Source of the DNA: Chitinophaga sp. Cy-1792 | GTDB taxonomy: Bacteria; Bacteroidota; Bacteroidia; Chitinophagales; Chitinophagaceae | Length of the DNA: 64,000 bases | Direction of reading: 5' to 3' | NCBI RefSeq assembly: GCF_011752935.1 | Contig: NZ_VWWO01000003.1 | Span: 434,001 to 498,000, forward strand | Part shown: in pieces, positions 25,618 through 33,919 of the stretch | How the letters are laid out: every line of letters starts with the position of its first letter | How positions within the stretch are numbered: the first letter of the stretch is position 1 | Program-made: the position numbers and the translations under genes | Notes under the pieces: generated by a model | Databases searched by the model: none | Told to the model about the DNA's origin: nothing | The model's input: only the letters and a program-made list of their open reading frames with translations

Positions 25618-25954
25618 TAAACGTAATTACCTCTTCATTGCCAGCTTTATTGTGCTGATTGCCGCTGTGGCATGGCGTTTCAAAAGCCACCACCAGCCTG
25701 AAACAAAGCCCGGTGATATGCTGGCCGTGGAAGTAGTTCCTTTCCAGGCACATGGAGGATGGGGCTACAAGGTGAATGTGGACGGGAAAACTTATATCAA
25801 TCAGGATATAATCCCTGGAATCCCCGGAAACCAGGCTTTCCAATCCAAAGATGACGCTGTAAAAGTGGGTAATGTGGTGATGAATAAATTAACCAGTCAC
25901 AAAATCCCTTCTATCAGCGAAGCAGAACTAAAAGAATTGCACGTTCAATTTTAA
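25604..25954 (+). CDS. DUF4907 domain-containing small membrane-anchored protein
   Basis: The 116-residue protein has an N-terminal hydrophobic helix (about 9-24) and a periplasmic part matching DUF4907: VEVVPFQAHGGWGYKVNVDGKTYINQ, then IPGIPGNQAFQSKDDAVKVGNVVMNKL. The function is unknown, but the domain recurs next to Kelch and DUF4270 genes in Bacteroidota (from memory). The ATG at 25604 overlaps the end of the Kelch gene. An ATG two codons later is equally possible. Confidence 0.85.
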   Translation: MQMTDKRNYLFIASFIVLIAAVAWRFKSHHQPETKPGDMLAVEVVPFQAHGGWGYKVNVDGKTYINQDIIPGIPGNQAFQSKDDAVKVGNVVMNKLTSHKIPSISEAELKELHVQF

Positions 25955-25981
25955 TATTTCTCTTTAAAAATAAAGGTATAT

Positions 25982-26006
25982 GCCTCTGTACATCACGTAC
26001 AGGGGC
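25982..26006 (+). other. Hairpin after the DUF4907 gene
   Basis: GCCTCTGTAC at 25982-25991 pairs with GTACAGGGGC at 25997-26006 (one wobble) around ATCAC. Only scattered T residues follow, so it may be a weak terminator. Confidence 0.45.
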
Positions 26007-26181
26007 TATATGCTTTATAGCAGGGTCTGCAGATATACCCCATTGTTTAGGCTGATTTTAAGGTTTCTTTAAGAAAATTTTAATTGGAAATTCTATTTTA
26101 ACTTTTTCCTTGTACTCGGTTAACACATTTTAACACAAGAATAATCCTATCTGTACTAAGTTCGTTGGATCAAAATCAAGA

Positions 26182-27453
26182 ATGCCAAATTTCAAACAGC
26201 TCATTAGGTATCGTCCGTTTATTATCAGCCTGCACGTTTTAGGGTGGGCCTGCTTCCTGTTTCTGCCATTTTTTATCTACAGAATACAGATCCTGCACAC
26301 CGGTTTTTTTCTGAAAGAACTCATTGATAACCTGATCCTTATCGGATTATTCTACCTGAATATCTACGTGCTGATACCCAGGTTCTTCAACCAGAAAAAA
26401 ATCGCGGTATACCTGAGCTATATCATCTTACTGATTGTATTTATCACGGTACAGCAGGTAGCCTTAGACTACTACATGCTGGGAAGCCGGTTCAGCCGTC
26501 CGGGCATTGCACTGCGGATGGATAAAAAAATTCATAAGCCAGGCGTAACTATTGCTCAACCTGGTTCGTTTAAGTTCAGGGATAACCTTCCCCCCGGGCC
26601 AGGGCCGCAGCCTATGCAACCACTGACCGCCATGCCCGATGAAGGAGTGCCTCAATTGAATGCTGCCGCTCCTGATAGTATGAATTTCCCGGTTCCAAGG
26701 CGGTTCCGGATGATGGAAATGGGGATTCGCCCCTCTTTCTGGGAATTTTTGCTTTTCCCGGAAGTTTTAAGAAGATCAGGATTTTTTGCCCTGCTCATGT
26801 TGTTTATGAGCGGTTTTATAAAGATTGCACAGGAATGGTTCAAAAGCGAAAAGCAGCGGGAGGAGCTGAAAGTAGAGAAATTAAACGCTGAATTAAAATT
26901 TTTAAAGTCGCAGATTAATCCTCACTTCCTTTTTAACTGTCTAAACACCATCTATTCGCTGGCACATAAGCGGTCTGATCAGACAGAACACGCCATCCTG
27001 AAGCTTTCGACCATCATGCGGTACATGATCTATGAATCAAATGAAGCGAAGGTCTTATTGGAACATGAACTGAAATATCTGGCAGATTACATTGATATTC
27101 AGCGTTTAAGACTACCAAAAGATATAAATATAGTATATGATATTACCGGAGACCCGGAAAAACTCCTGATAGAACCTATGCTATTGGTGCCTTTTGTGGA
27201 GAATGCATTTAAACACGGTATTAGCTATGCCGAAGACTCTTTTATAAATATAGATATTGCTATTGCTGAAAATATGATCCGACTTATTGTTACAAACAGC
27301 CATTTCAAGGAAAGAGTGGCGGAAAGGGGAGGAATTGGTTTGCAGAATGTAGAGAAAAGACTGGAGTTATTATATCCGGATGACCATACCCTGGATATCC
27401 AGGATAATGGAAATTTATTTATTGTTGATCTTAAATTGTTGCTGAAAAAATGA
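26182..27453 (+). CDS. LytS-type sensor histidine kinase
   Basis: The 423-residue protein has about four membrane helices (residues 11-34, 45-66, 76-96 and 200-218). Between the third and fourth lies a Pro/Gly/Met-rich periplasmic or cytoplasmic segment (about 100-185). The histidine kinase domain (His_kinase family) carries the phospho-acceptor motif LKSQINPHFLFNCLNTIYSL with His248. The ATPase part has LLVPFVENAFKHG and the glycine motif GGIGLQNVEKRL. Its partner response regulator overlaps the stop by 4 nt. The signal is unknown, and no peptide-signal gene is seen next to it. Confidence 0.93.
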   Translation: MPNFKQLIRYRPFIISLHVLGWACFLFLPFFIYRIQILHTGFFLKELIDNLILIGLFYLNIYVLIPRFFNQKKIAVYLSYIILLIVFITVQQVALDYYMLGSRFSRPGIALRMDKKIHKPGVTIAQPGSFKFRDNLPPGPGPQPMQPLTAMPDEGVPQLNAAAPDSMNFPVPRRFRMMEMGIRPSFWEFLLFPEVLRRSGFFALLMLFMSGFIKIAQEWFKSEKQREELKVEKLNAELKFLKSQINPHFLFNCLNTIYSLAHKRSDQTEHAILKLSTIMRYMIYESNEAKVLLEHELKYLADYIDIQRLRLPKDINIVYDITGDPEKLLIEPMLLVPFVENAFKHGISYAEDSFINIDIAIAENMIRLIVTNSHFKERVAERGGIGLQNVEKRLELLYPDDHTLDIQDNGNLFIVDLKLLLKK

Positions 27454-28163
27454 TTAAGTGTATTGCAGTCGACGACGAGCCATTAGCGCTGGAGATCATT
27501 GAGGATTATATCCGTCGTGTACCGTTTTTGTCACTGGAAGGTAAATTTGAAAATGCAGCAACCGCCCTGCGTTATTTGCAGGATGAACCTGTGGACCTGG
27601 TTTTTCTGGATATCAAGATGCCGGATATTACAGGTATTCAGTTTCTCAAATCCCTCAAACACCCGCCAATGGTGGTGTTTACCACAGCCTACGGTGAGTA
27701 TGCCCTGGATGGCTTCGAACTGGACGTGGTCGACTATCTCCTGAAACCCGTTCCATTTGAGCGTTTCCTGAAAGCTGCTGCCAAAGCCCGTGAACTGATG
27801 GCTGCCAATCAGCAGAAATCTACGCCAGTGGCCGAAGCAGCATGGCTCAATGACTATATATTCATCAAAACTGAATATAAAATCATTAAAATCAATCTGG
27901 AGGATATCCTCTTCATCGAAGCACTGAAAGACTATACGAAGATCTATACTCAAGTGCAGCCTGTGCTTACCCTGCGCAGTCTGAAATCCTTTGAAACCAG
28001 GCTCCCGGCGGATAAATTCATCCGTGTTCACCGCTCATACCTGGTTTCGCTCAATAAAATAAATTCTGTTGAGAAAAATACGGTGATGATCGCCAACCAG
28101 TCCATACCTATCTCTGATGGCTACCGCGACCGGTTTTATGATGTCATTAACAAAAATTCTTAA
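27450..28163 (+). CDS. LytTR-family response regulator
   Basis: The 237-residue protein has a receiver domain (1-115), with acidic residues in AVDDEPLALE, phospho-acceptor Asp54 in VFLDIKMPD and the KPV motif near 105. A LytTR DNA-binding domain (about 135-235) includes FIKTEYKIIKINLEDILFIEALKDYTKIY and RVHRSYLVSLNKI. It pairs with the LytS-type kinase, whose gene overlaps it by 4 nt (ATGA). Targets cannot be read from the window. Confidence 0.95.
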   Translation: MIKCIAVDDEPLALEIIEDYIRRVPFLSLEGKFENAATALRYLQDEPVDLVFLDIKMPDITGIQFLKSLKHPPMVVFTTAYGEYALDGFELDVVDYLLKPVPFERFLKAAAKARELMAANQQKSTPVAEAAWLNDYIFIKTEYKIIKINLEDILFIEALKDYTKIYTQVQPVLTLRSLKSFETRLPADKFIRVHRSYLVSLNKINSVEKNTVMIANQSIPISDGYRDRFYDVINKNS

Positions 28164-28236
28164 TTCATATTTTTTTCGGAACTTTGCCGTGTTTTTTGAA
28201 CCACCATTATTATTCTTTTAGTCAAAAACCATCGCA

Positions 28237-29361
28237 TTGGAAAGAATATATTTTGACAACGCGGCTACCACGTCGCTTGATCCGGCAGTGCTGGAAGCTA
28301 TGCTGCCTTACATGACCGAAAAATTCGGAAACCCGTCTTCCATCTATTCCTATGGTAGAGAATCCAGATTGGGTATTGAGAATGCACGTAAATCCGTAGC
28401 AAAAACGCTGAATGCTCATCCGGGCGAAATCTTCTTTACCTCCGGTGGTACTGAAGCCAGCAACACTGCTATCAATGCAGCGATTAAAGATCTGGGATGT
28501 AAACACATCATTTCCTCTCCGATCGAACACCACGCTACATTGCATACGGTAGAGCACCTGCACCACGACGGTGTTGCACTCTCTTTCGTAAAATTGCTGC
28601 CAGACGGTCATATCGACCTGGAAAATCTGCGCGAACTGCTGGCCGGTTCCAAGGAAAGATCACTGGTTACTTTAATGCATGCCAACAACGAAATTGGTAA
28701 CCTGCTTGATATCCAGGCTGTAGGCGCACTGTGCAAAGAGTTTGATGCTATCTTCCATTCCGACACCGTTCAAACCGTAGGTCACTATCCGTTTGATCTG
28801 CGTAACACACCGGTTCACTTTATCACCGGTGCAGGTCACAAATTCCACGGTCCTAAAGGTGTTGGTATCCTTTACATCAACGAAAACGTGAAAATTAAGC
28901 CTTTCATCCAGGGTGGCAGCCAGGAACGTAACATGCGCGCAGGTACCGAAAACCTGTACGGCATCATCGGTTTCGCAAAAGCACTGGAACTGGCTACTGC
29001 TCACTACGAAGAGCATAGCAAACATATCAACGACGTACGTATGTACATGGCAGAACAGCTGCAGCAGCAGATTCCGGGCGTTACCTTCAATGGTGACCTC
29101 TACGGACGCAGCCTGTACACCGTACTGAATGCTTCTTTCCCTAAAACGGAGAAAAGCGAAATGATCCTCTTCAACCTGGACATCAACGGTATCTGCGCCT
29201 CCGGCGGTAGTGCCTGTACTTCCGGTGCTGACGCAGGTTCCCACGTAATCCGCTCTATCAGCAGCAATCCTAACCAGATCGCCGTACGTTTCTCCTTCTC
29301 TAAAAATAATACCAAAGCAGAAGTTGATACCGTTATCGCCAAACTGAAAGAATTAATCTGA
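28237..29361 (+). CDS. Cysteine desulfurase (NifS/IscS family), TTG start
   Basis: This PLP enzyme removes sulfur from cysteine for Fe-S clusters or thio-modification. The 374-residue protein begins with TTG at 28237 (MERIYFDNAATTSLD), which fits the family N-terminus; no ATG is suitably placed. It has SGGTEASNTAI, SPIEHHA, HSDTVQTVGH, the PLP-lysine motif GAGHKFHGPKGVG (Lys202) and the sulfur-carrying Cys327 in ASGGSACTSGADAGSHV. The short Cys loop is IscS/NifS-like. It is monocistronic and closed by a terminator. No iscU or suf genes are adjacent. Confidence 0.94.
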   Translation: MERIYFDNAATTSLDPAVLEAMLPYMTEKFGNPSSIYSYGRESRLGIENARKSVAKTLNAHPGEIFFTSGGTEASNTAINAAIKDLGCKHIISSPIEHHATLHTVEHLHHDGVALSFVKLLPDGHIDLENLRELLAGSKERSLVTLMHANNEIGNLLDIQAVGALCKEFDAIFHSDTVQTVGHYPFDLRNTPVHFITGAGHKFHGPKGVGILYINENVKIKPFIQGGSQERNMRAGTENLYGIIGFAKALELATAHYEEHSKHINDVRMYMAEQLQQQIPGVTFNGDLYGRSLYTVLNASFPKTEKSEMILFNLDINGICASGGSACTSGADAGSHVIRSISSNPNQIAVRFSFSKNNTKAEVDTVIAKLKELI

Positions 29362-29373
29362 TTATAAAGAAAT

Positions 29374-29399
29374 GCTCCCGTACCCCGGGAGTATTTTTT
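29374..29399 (+). terminator. Terminator of the cysteine desulfurase gene
   Basis: GCTCCCG at 29374-29380 pairs with CGGGAGT at 29386-29392 around TACCC, followed by six T residues at 29394-29399. Confidence 0.88.
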
Positions 29400-29472
29400 C
29401 CAACTAAACTATGGTAAGTCTGTAAGGTTTACGGATTATATTTCCGATGCGATGGAAGATATAATTTTACTG

Positions 29473-29504
29473 AAAGGCCCGACTGCATTGCAGTCGGGCC
29501 TTTT
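29473..29504. terminator. Second hairpin with 15-bp perfect stem
   Basis: AAAGGCCCGACTGCA at 29473-29487 is the exact reverse complement of 29489-29503, and TTTT follows the GC block. It looks like a bidirectional terminator, but it lies about 75 nt beyond one that already ends the upstream gene. I see no convincing gene between the two hairpins. Confidence 0.65.
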
Positions 29505-29640
29505 GAGTAAAAAATTAATTTTTTTTAGTACTATTTTAATAGGGATTTCCTTTCTCTAAATAAATACAGGGCTATGCGAAAACACTGTTTATGGCCCCCA
29601 TTGAGGAAAATCTATTGTCTGTTTTAACTATAACTTATTT

Positions 29641-30190
29641 ATGCAACAGAAGAATGAAGAATTATTATTTTCAGATGAGGTATTAATTAGTAAGATATTC
29701 TACATCAGGGGGCATAAGGTAATGCTGGACCGTGATTTGGCCGGCCTTTTTGATGTAAAACCCATAAGATTAAGAGAACAGGTAAAGCGTAATTTGGAAC
29801 GTTTTCCAGAAAACTTTATGCTGCAATTAACAGTAGAAGAAGTAGATACTATGGTATCGCAATTTGCGATACCATCTAAAAGCCATATGGGGGGGCATAA
29901 TCCATATGTTTTTTACTGAGCATGGAGTCCTGATGCTGGCTAATGTATTAAGAAGTAATCGAGCTATTCAGGTTAGTATCCGATTGATCGAAATTTTCGT
30001 AAAAATGCGTGAAATGCTTTCGACTCATAAAGATGTTCTGTTAAAACTTGAACAATTGGAGAGAAAATCAGTAAATCATGACACAGAAATAAATCTGATT
30101 TTTGAATACCTTAAGAAGTTAATCAATCCGTCAAGTGATAATGCACGAGAACCAATTGGGTTTACGCGTTATGAATCAGATAATGATTAA
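29641..30190 (+). pseudogene. ORF6N domain protein, frameshifted
   Basis: The first frame (29641-29919) encodes an ORF6N DNA-binding domain: SKIFYIRGHKVMLDRDLAGLFDVKPIRLREQVKRN, then SQFAIPSKSHMGGHNPYVF. It then ends in TAC TGA. The next frame continues the family sequence without loss, from FTEHGVLMLANVLRSNRAIQVSIRLIEIFVKMREML to the stop at 30190. One extra T in the run at 29909-29914 explains the break. Restored, the protein is about 182 residues, a normal length for phage-type ORF6N regulators that stand alone in Bacteroidota genomes. It is a decayed gene, a sequencing error in a homopolymer, or, less likely, a slippage-expressed gene. Confidence 0.85.
29851..29875. repeat. 25-nt palindrome inside the ORF6N gene
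   Basis: ATGGTATCGCAA at 29851-29862 and its exact reverse complement at 29864-29875 surround a single T. The 21-nt core (29853-29873) recurs unchanged just after the gene at 30203-30223. It encodes MVSQFAIP, part of the ORF6N family sequence. Confidence 0.9.
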
Positions 30191-30237
30191 TAAATAGCAA
30201 GTGGTATCGCAATTTGCGATACCACTTGCTATTTATT
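30189..30237. repeat. 49-nt perfect inverted repeat abutting the ORF6N stop codon
   Basis: The 24 bases at 30189-30212 are exactly complementary to 30214-30237 around one T. The innermost 21 nt are identical to the palindrome inside the gene. The arms extend well beyond that core, and the left arm overlaps the TAA. No T run follows. A separate terminator lies 55 nt downstream, so simple termination is not the obvious role. Confidence 0.92.
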
Positions 30238-30292
30238 GAATATCAATTGTTTTTGCCTTTAAATGTTAGTTCGATATCACCCCTACCCAATA

Positions 30293-30321
30293 AAAAAGGA
30301 GCTGCATCGCAGCTCCTTTTT
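30293..30321. terminator. Bidirectional terminator between ORF6N gene and glmM
   Basis: AAAAAGGAGCTGC at 30293-30305 pairs exactly with GCAGCTCCTTTTT at 30309-30321 around ATC, with A and T tracts on the respective sides. Confidence 0.9.
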
Positions 30322-30342
30322 CAATAACATAACACCAAACGA

Positions 30343-31725
30343 TTAATGCATGAATTCTTTAATATCCTGCATAATCCTTTTCGCAATATTATCAGCAGTA
30401 GTTTCATTCTGAGACTCTGCATAAATACGGATAATAGGCTCAGTATTGGAAGTACGGAGATGTACCCAGTCTGTTTCGAACTCGATTTTCAGACCATCTT
30501 CTGTATTAATAGGCTGATTTTTGTATTTGCCTTTAATTTTTTCGAAGATAGTTTGAACGTCTACACCTTTGTCCAGTTCAATTTTATTTTTAGAGATAAA
30601 ATAGTCCGGGTAGCTGTTGCGAAGCGCTTTGATGCTCTTGCCGCTGTTTGCCAGGTGGGTGAGGAACAGACCAATACCGATCAGTGCATCACGGCCATAA
30701 TGTGTATCAGGAACGATGATGCCACCGTTACCTTCACCACCGATTACCGCATTCACTTCTTTCATTTTCTTTACTACGTTTACTTCTCCAACAGCAGAAG
30801 GAGCGTAGGTGCCGCCATGTTTCAGGGTGACATCCTTCAGTGCACGGGTAGAAGAAAGGTTGGAAACGGTATTGCCTTTACGTTTACTGAGTATGTAATC
30901 AGCTACTGCTACCAGCGTGTATTCTTCACCAAACATGCTACCATCTTCGCAAACAAAGCACAGACGATCTACATCAGGATCTACGGCAATACCAAGATCC
31001 GCTTTGGTTTTATTTACTTCGTTGGAAAGTGCAGTCAGGTTTTCCGGTAATGGTTCAGGGTTATGACTGAATTTACCGGTTACTTCCCCGAAAAGAACAT
31101 CTACCTGTTCTACGCCTAAAGCTTTCAGCAGCGCAGGAACAAAGATAGCGCCAGTGGAATTCACCGCATCTACCACCACTTTGAAATTGCGGTTTCTGAT
31201 AGCTTCCACATCTACCAGTGGATAGTTTACCACCTGGTCGATATGTTTCTGAAGGTAGCTGTCGTCCTGGGTATAGGTGCCTAATTTGGTAACATCAACG
31301 AAGTTGAAGTCTTCACTGGCAGCTATTTCCAGGAGCTGTGCTCCGTCTTCGCCGGAGATGAATTCACCCTGGCTGTTGAGGAGTTTGAGTGCGTTCCACT
31401 CTTTAGGGTTATGGCTGGCGGTGAGGATAATACCACCAGCAGCTTTTTCCATTGTTACTGCTACTTCTACAGTTGGCGTAGTGGATAAACCAAGGTCTAC
31501 CACGTCAATACCTAATGCATTCAGGGTAGAAACTACCAGGTTTTTCACCATTTCACCGGAGATTCGGCCATCACGGCCGATTACCACCTTACGGTTGTCA
31601 GTATGCCTGCTTAGCCAGGTGCCGTAAGCCGCTGTGAATTTTACTACATCAACTGGAGAAAGTCCCTCTCCGGGCCTGCCGCCTATGGTTCCGCGTATAC
31701 CGGATATCGATTTGATCAGTGCCAC
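30343..31725 (-). CDS. glmM: Phosphoglucosamine mutase (alpha-D-phosphohexomutase family)
   Basis: The 460-residue protein interconverts glucosamine 6- and 1-phosphate on the way to UDP-GlcNAc. Motifs are SGIRGTIGG at the start, the phosphoserine loop TASHNPKEWN (Ser104), the metal loop DPDVDRLCF, the sugar loop GGEGNGGI and the phosphate loop RTSNTEPIIR. In Bacteroidota the single such gene is usually called glmM, but sequence alone does not exclude phosphomannomutase activity. The gene is monocistronic and runs opposite to its neighbours. Confidence 0.9.
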   Translation of the reverse strand: MALIKSISGIRGTIGGRPGEGLSPVDVVKFTAAYGTWLSRHTDNRKVVIGRDGRISGEMVKNLVVSTLNALGIDVVDLGLSTTPTVEVAVTMEKAAGGIILTASHNPKEWNALKLLNSQGEFISGEDGAQLLEIAASEDFNFVDVTKLGTYTQDDSYLQKHIDQVVNYPLVDVEAIRNRNFKVVVDAVNSTGAIFVPALLKALGVEQVDVLFGEVTGKFSHNPEPLPENLTALSNEVNKTKADLGIAVDPDVDRLCFVCEDGSMFGEEYTLVAVADYILSKRKGNTVSNLSSTRALKDVTLKHGGTYAPSAVGEVNVVKKMKEVNAVIGGEGNGGIIVPDTHYGRDALIGIGLFLTHLANSGKSIKALRNSYPDYFISKNKIELDKGVDVQTIFEKIKGKYKNQPINTEDGLKIEFETDWVHLRTSNTEPIIRIYAESQNETTADNIAKRIMQDIKEFMH

Positions 31726-31748
31726 AAGATTCTGTTTTTAAAGGAAGG

Positions 31749-31756
31749 CAAATATA
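31749..31756 (-). promoter_or_regulatory. Candidate -7 box for glmM
   Basis: On the minus strand this reads TATATTTG, a perfect TAnnTTTG, 24 nt upstream of the glmM start. No clear TTTG is found at the -33 position. Confidence 0.45.
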
Positions 31757-31847
31757 AAAAAATCCATGCCAGATTTCCTAATTAGTAAATTGTGACTAAT
31801 GGCAGGTTTACATCGTCTATCCGCTCTCTATCTAACAAACTAATACC

Positions 31848-31855
31848 TATATTTG
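31848..31855 (+). promoter_or_regulatory. Candidate -7 box for the LtaS-like gene
   Basis: TATATTTG is a perfect TAnnTTTG, 35 nt before the ATG at 31890. The -33 element is not clear. Confidence 0.5.
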
Positions 31856-31889
31856 CAGCTACGCTTTTTAAAAAACGGCTATACGTTAC

Positions 31890-33917
31890 ATGCAAAACTT
31901 CTGGAAGAATATACCCCGGTATATTCGATATGTGTTTGTTCAAACGCTTTACCTGTTCCTTTTGATGGTCATGTTCAGGTTAGTTTTCTACCTGTTTTTT
32001 TTCAAGACCACCGTCACTGATAAGGCAGCCATTCAGAAAGCATGGTACCTTGGCTCTAAATTCGATCTGCGTCTTACCCTTATACTGATCGTCCCAATTC
32101 TTTTCGGGACCCTGATCTGGAGAAATAAGTATTTCACGTCCAGGGCTATACGACGTGTAAATATGACCTACCTGTTTATCATCTACCTGGGATTAACATT
32201 ATTATATATACTTGACCTTGGCCATTACGATTACCTGGGCATGCGCCTGGACCCTTCCGTACTACGATTCCTCGCAAAAGGTGAACGTGCAGACAATGCC
32301 CGCATGGTATGGCAAAGCTACCCTGTTGTACGCGGTGTGCTGGGCCTGGTTGTATTCATGTACCTTATCACACGGCTACAAAAGGCTACCTGGAAAAAAT
32401 TTGCGGCCCAACCTGAAAAACTCCTTTCCAAAGGTTCCTTTATCGGATGGACCAGCGCCCTCATCCTCCTTACCGCCGGCGGTATCTATGGCAACTTTGC
32501 CTACTTCCCGCTGCGCTGGAGCCAGGCCATGTTTACCCGCGATAACGGCGTCACCAGTCTTGGCCTCAACCCAATCCTGTATTTCGTTTCCAACCTCAAT
32601 GTAGATGGCGATACCTTCGATATCCAGGCTACTAAAAAATATTATGAGACGACTGCCAGCTACCTCCGTGTAGATCATCCCGATGTTAATACACTGAACT
32701 TTAAGCGTAGTATCCCGGGCGACAGCTCCAAACCAAGACTGAATATCGTGCTGGTAATGCTGGAATCCACCGGGGCAGCGCCTACCAGCATGTATGGCAA
32801 CCCGATGCAGGCTACGCCTAATATGAAACGTATATCCGAAGGCGGTATCCTCTTCAAAAACTTCTATGTACCTGCTGTCAGTACTGCTAAGACTGTATTC
32901 GGCGTTACCACCGGATTGCCGGACGTTACTGCCGTACGTACCGCCAGCCGCCACCCTAAAATGCTGGACCAGCGTATCATTATGGACCAGTTCAAAGGTT
33001 ACAATAAATACTACCTGCTGGGTGGAAATACCAATTGGGCCAATATCCGCGCGGTATTTACCAACAATGTTGAAGGAGTAAAAATCTTTGAAGAAGGCTA
33101 TTATAAATCACCCAAAGCTGACGTATGGGGTGTATCAGACTACGACCTGATCACAGAAGCCAGCTCGATTTTCAAAGAAACCAATGATAAAAAAGAACCT
33201 TTCGTAGCCTTCCTGCAGCTGGCTGATAATCACCCGCCGTATACCACTACCCATGGCGCCGGCGATTTCAAAAAGCTGGAAGAAAAGGATATCGATATGC
33301 AGAAATTCAAAACCGCCGGTTTTGTGTCTATAGACCAGTTCAATGCCCTCCGCTATGAGGATTATAACGTTGGTCATCTCATCGATATGGCTAAAAAAGA
33401 TGGTTATCTGGATAATACTATCTTCTTCTTTTTCGGCGATCATAATTGTATCCTCAATCCGTACAGCTTTATGCCGCTACCGGAGTATGAAATGGGTTCA
33501 GGAGGAGAGCATGTCACCTCGTTTATGTACAGCCCTAAGCATATTCCCGGCGGACAGGTCATCACCACGCCAGGCAGCCTCCTGGATGTATATCCTACCG
33601 TGGCTAGTATGGTGGGGATGCCATATAACAATTACACACTGGGAATGAACCTGTTCGACAGCACCAGGGTAAACGATAAATATGTATATATCCAATATAT
33701 GCGTAATCAGCAGCCGTATTATTCCATGGTGGGCGATCAGTATATGTATGAGGTAAACCTTAAAACAGGCACTACCTCCCTGTACGATCTGAAGGCAAAT
33801 CCTACCAAAAATGTGGAAGCGGAGCATCGTGATACCGCGAAATATTTAAATAATTTAACACGTGGCTATTACGAAAGCACACGATATTTACTGTTCAATA
33901 ATAAAAAACAACAATAG
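31890..33917 (+). CDS. LTA synthase-like membrane sulfatase-fold protein
   Basis: The 675-residue protein has about five N-terminal membrane helices (roughly 14-36, 58-75, 92-110, 143-160 and 178-198). A periplasmic sulfatase-fold (PF00884) domain runs from about 275 to 640, with NIVLVMLESTGAAPTSMYG, the nucleophile region STAKTVFG carrying a Thr, FLQLADNHPPY and FFFGDHN. It belongs to the LtaS/OpgB/EptA-like phospho-transferase group. In Gram-negatives such proteins move phosphoglycerol or phosphoethanolamine groups onto envelope glycans, and the substrate here is unknown. Because the nucleophile is Thr it does not need formylglycine. The next gene starts 2 nt after the stop. Confidence 0.88.
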   Translation: MQNFWKNIPRYIRYVFVQTLYLFLLMVMFRLVFYLFFFKTTVTDKAAIQKAWYLGSKFDLRLTLILIVPILFGTLIWRNKYFTSRAIRRVNMTYLFIIYLGLTLLYILDLGHYDYLGMRLDPSVLRFLAKGERADNARMVWQSYPVVRGVLGLVVFMYLITRLQKATWKKFAAQPEKLLSKGSFIGWTSALILLTAGGIYGNFAYFPLRWSQAMFTRDNGVTSLGLNPILYFVSNLNVDGDTFDIQATKKYYETTASYLRVDHPDVNTLNFKRSIPGDSSKPRLNIVLVMLESTGAAPTSMYGNPMQATPNMKRISEGGILFKNFYVPAVSTAKTVFGVTTGLPDVTAVRTASRHPKMLDQRIIMDQFKGYNKYYLLGGNTNWANIRAVFTNNVEGVKIFEEGYYKSPKADVWGVSDYDLITEASSIFKETNDKKEPFVAFLQLADNHPPYTTTHGAGDFKKLEEKDIDMQKFKTAGFVSIDQFNALRYEDYNVGHLIDMAKKDGYLDNTIFFFFGDHNCILNPYSFMPLPEYEMGSGGEHVTSFMYSPKHIPGGQVITTPGSLLDVYPTVASMVGMPYNNYTLGMNLFDSTRVNDKYVYIQYMRNQQPYYSMVGDQYMYEVNLKTGTTSLYDLKANPTKNVEAEHRDTAKYLNNLTRGYYESTRYLLFNNKKQQ

Positions 33918-33919
33918 TC

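Noticed and set aside
29400..29472. A small gene between the two hairpins after the cysteine desulfurase
   Set aside because: Only frames of a few codons exist and no promoter is clear, so the segment is left as intergenic.
30346..31050. A 234-codon plus-strand frame opposite glmM
   Set aside because: It is Phe/Cys-rich antisense of a fully conserved mutase, so it is a shadow frame.
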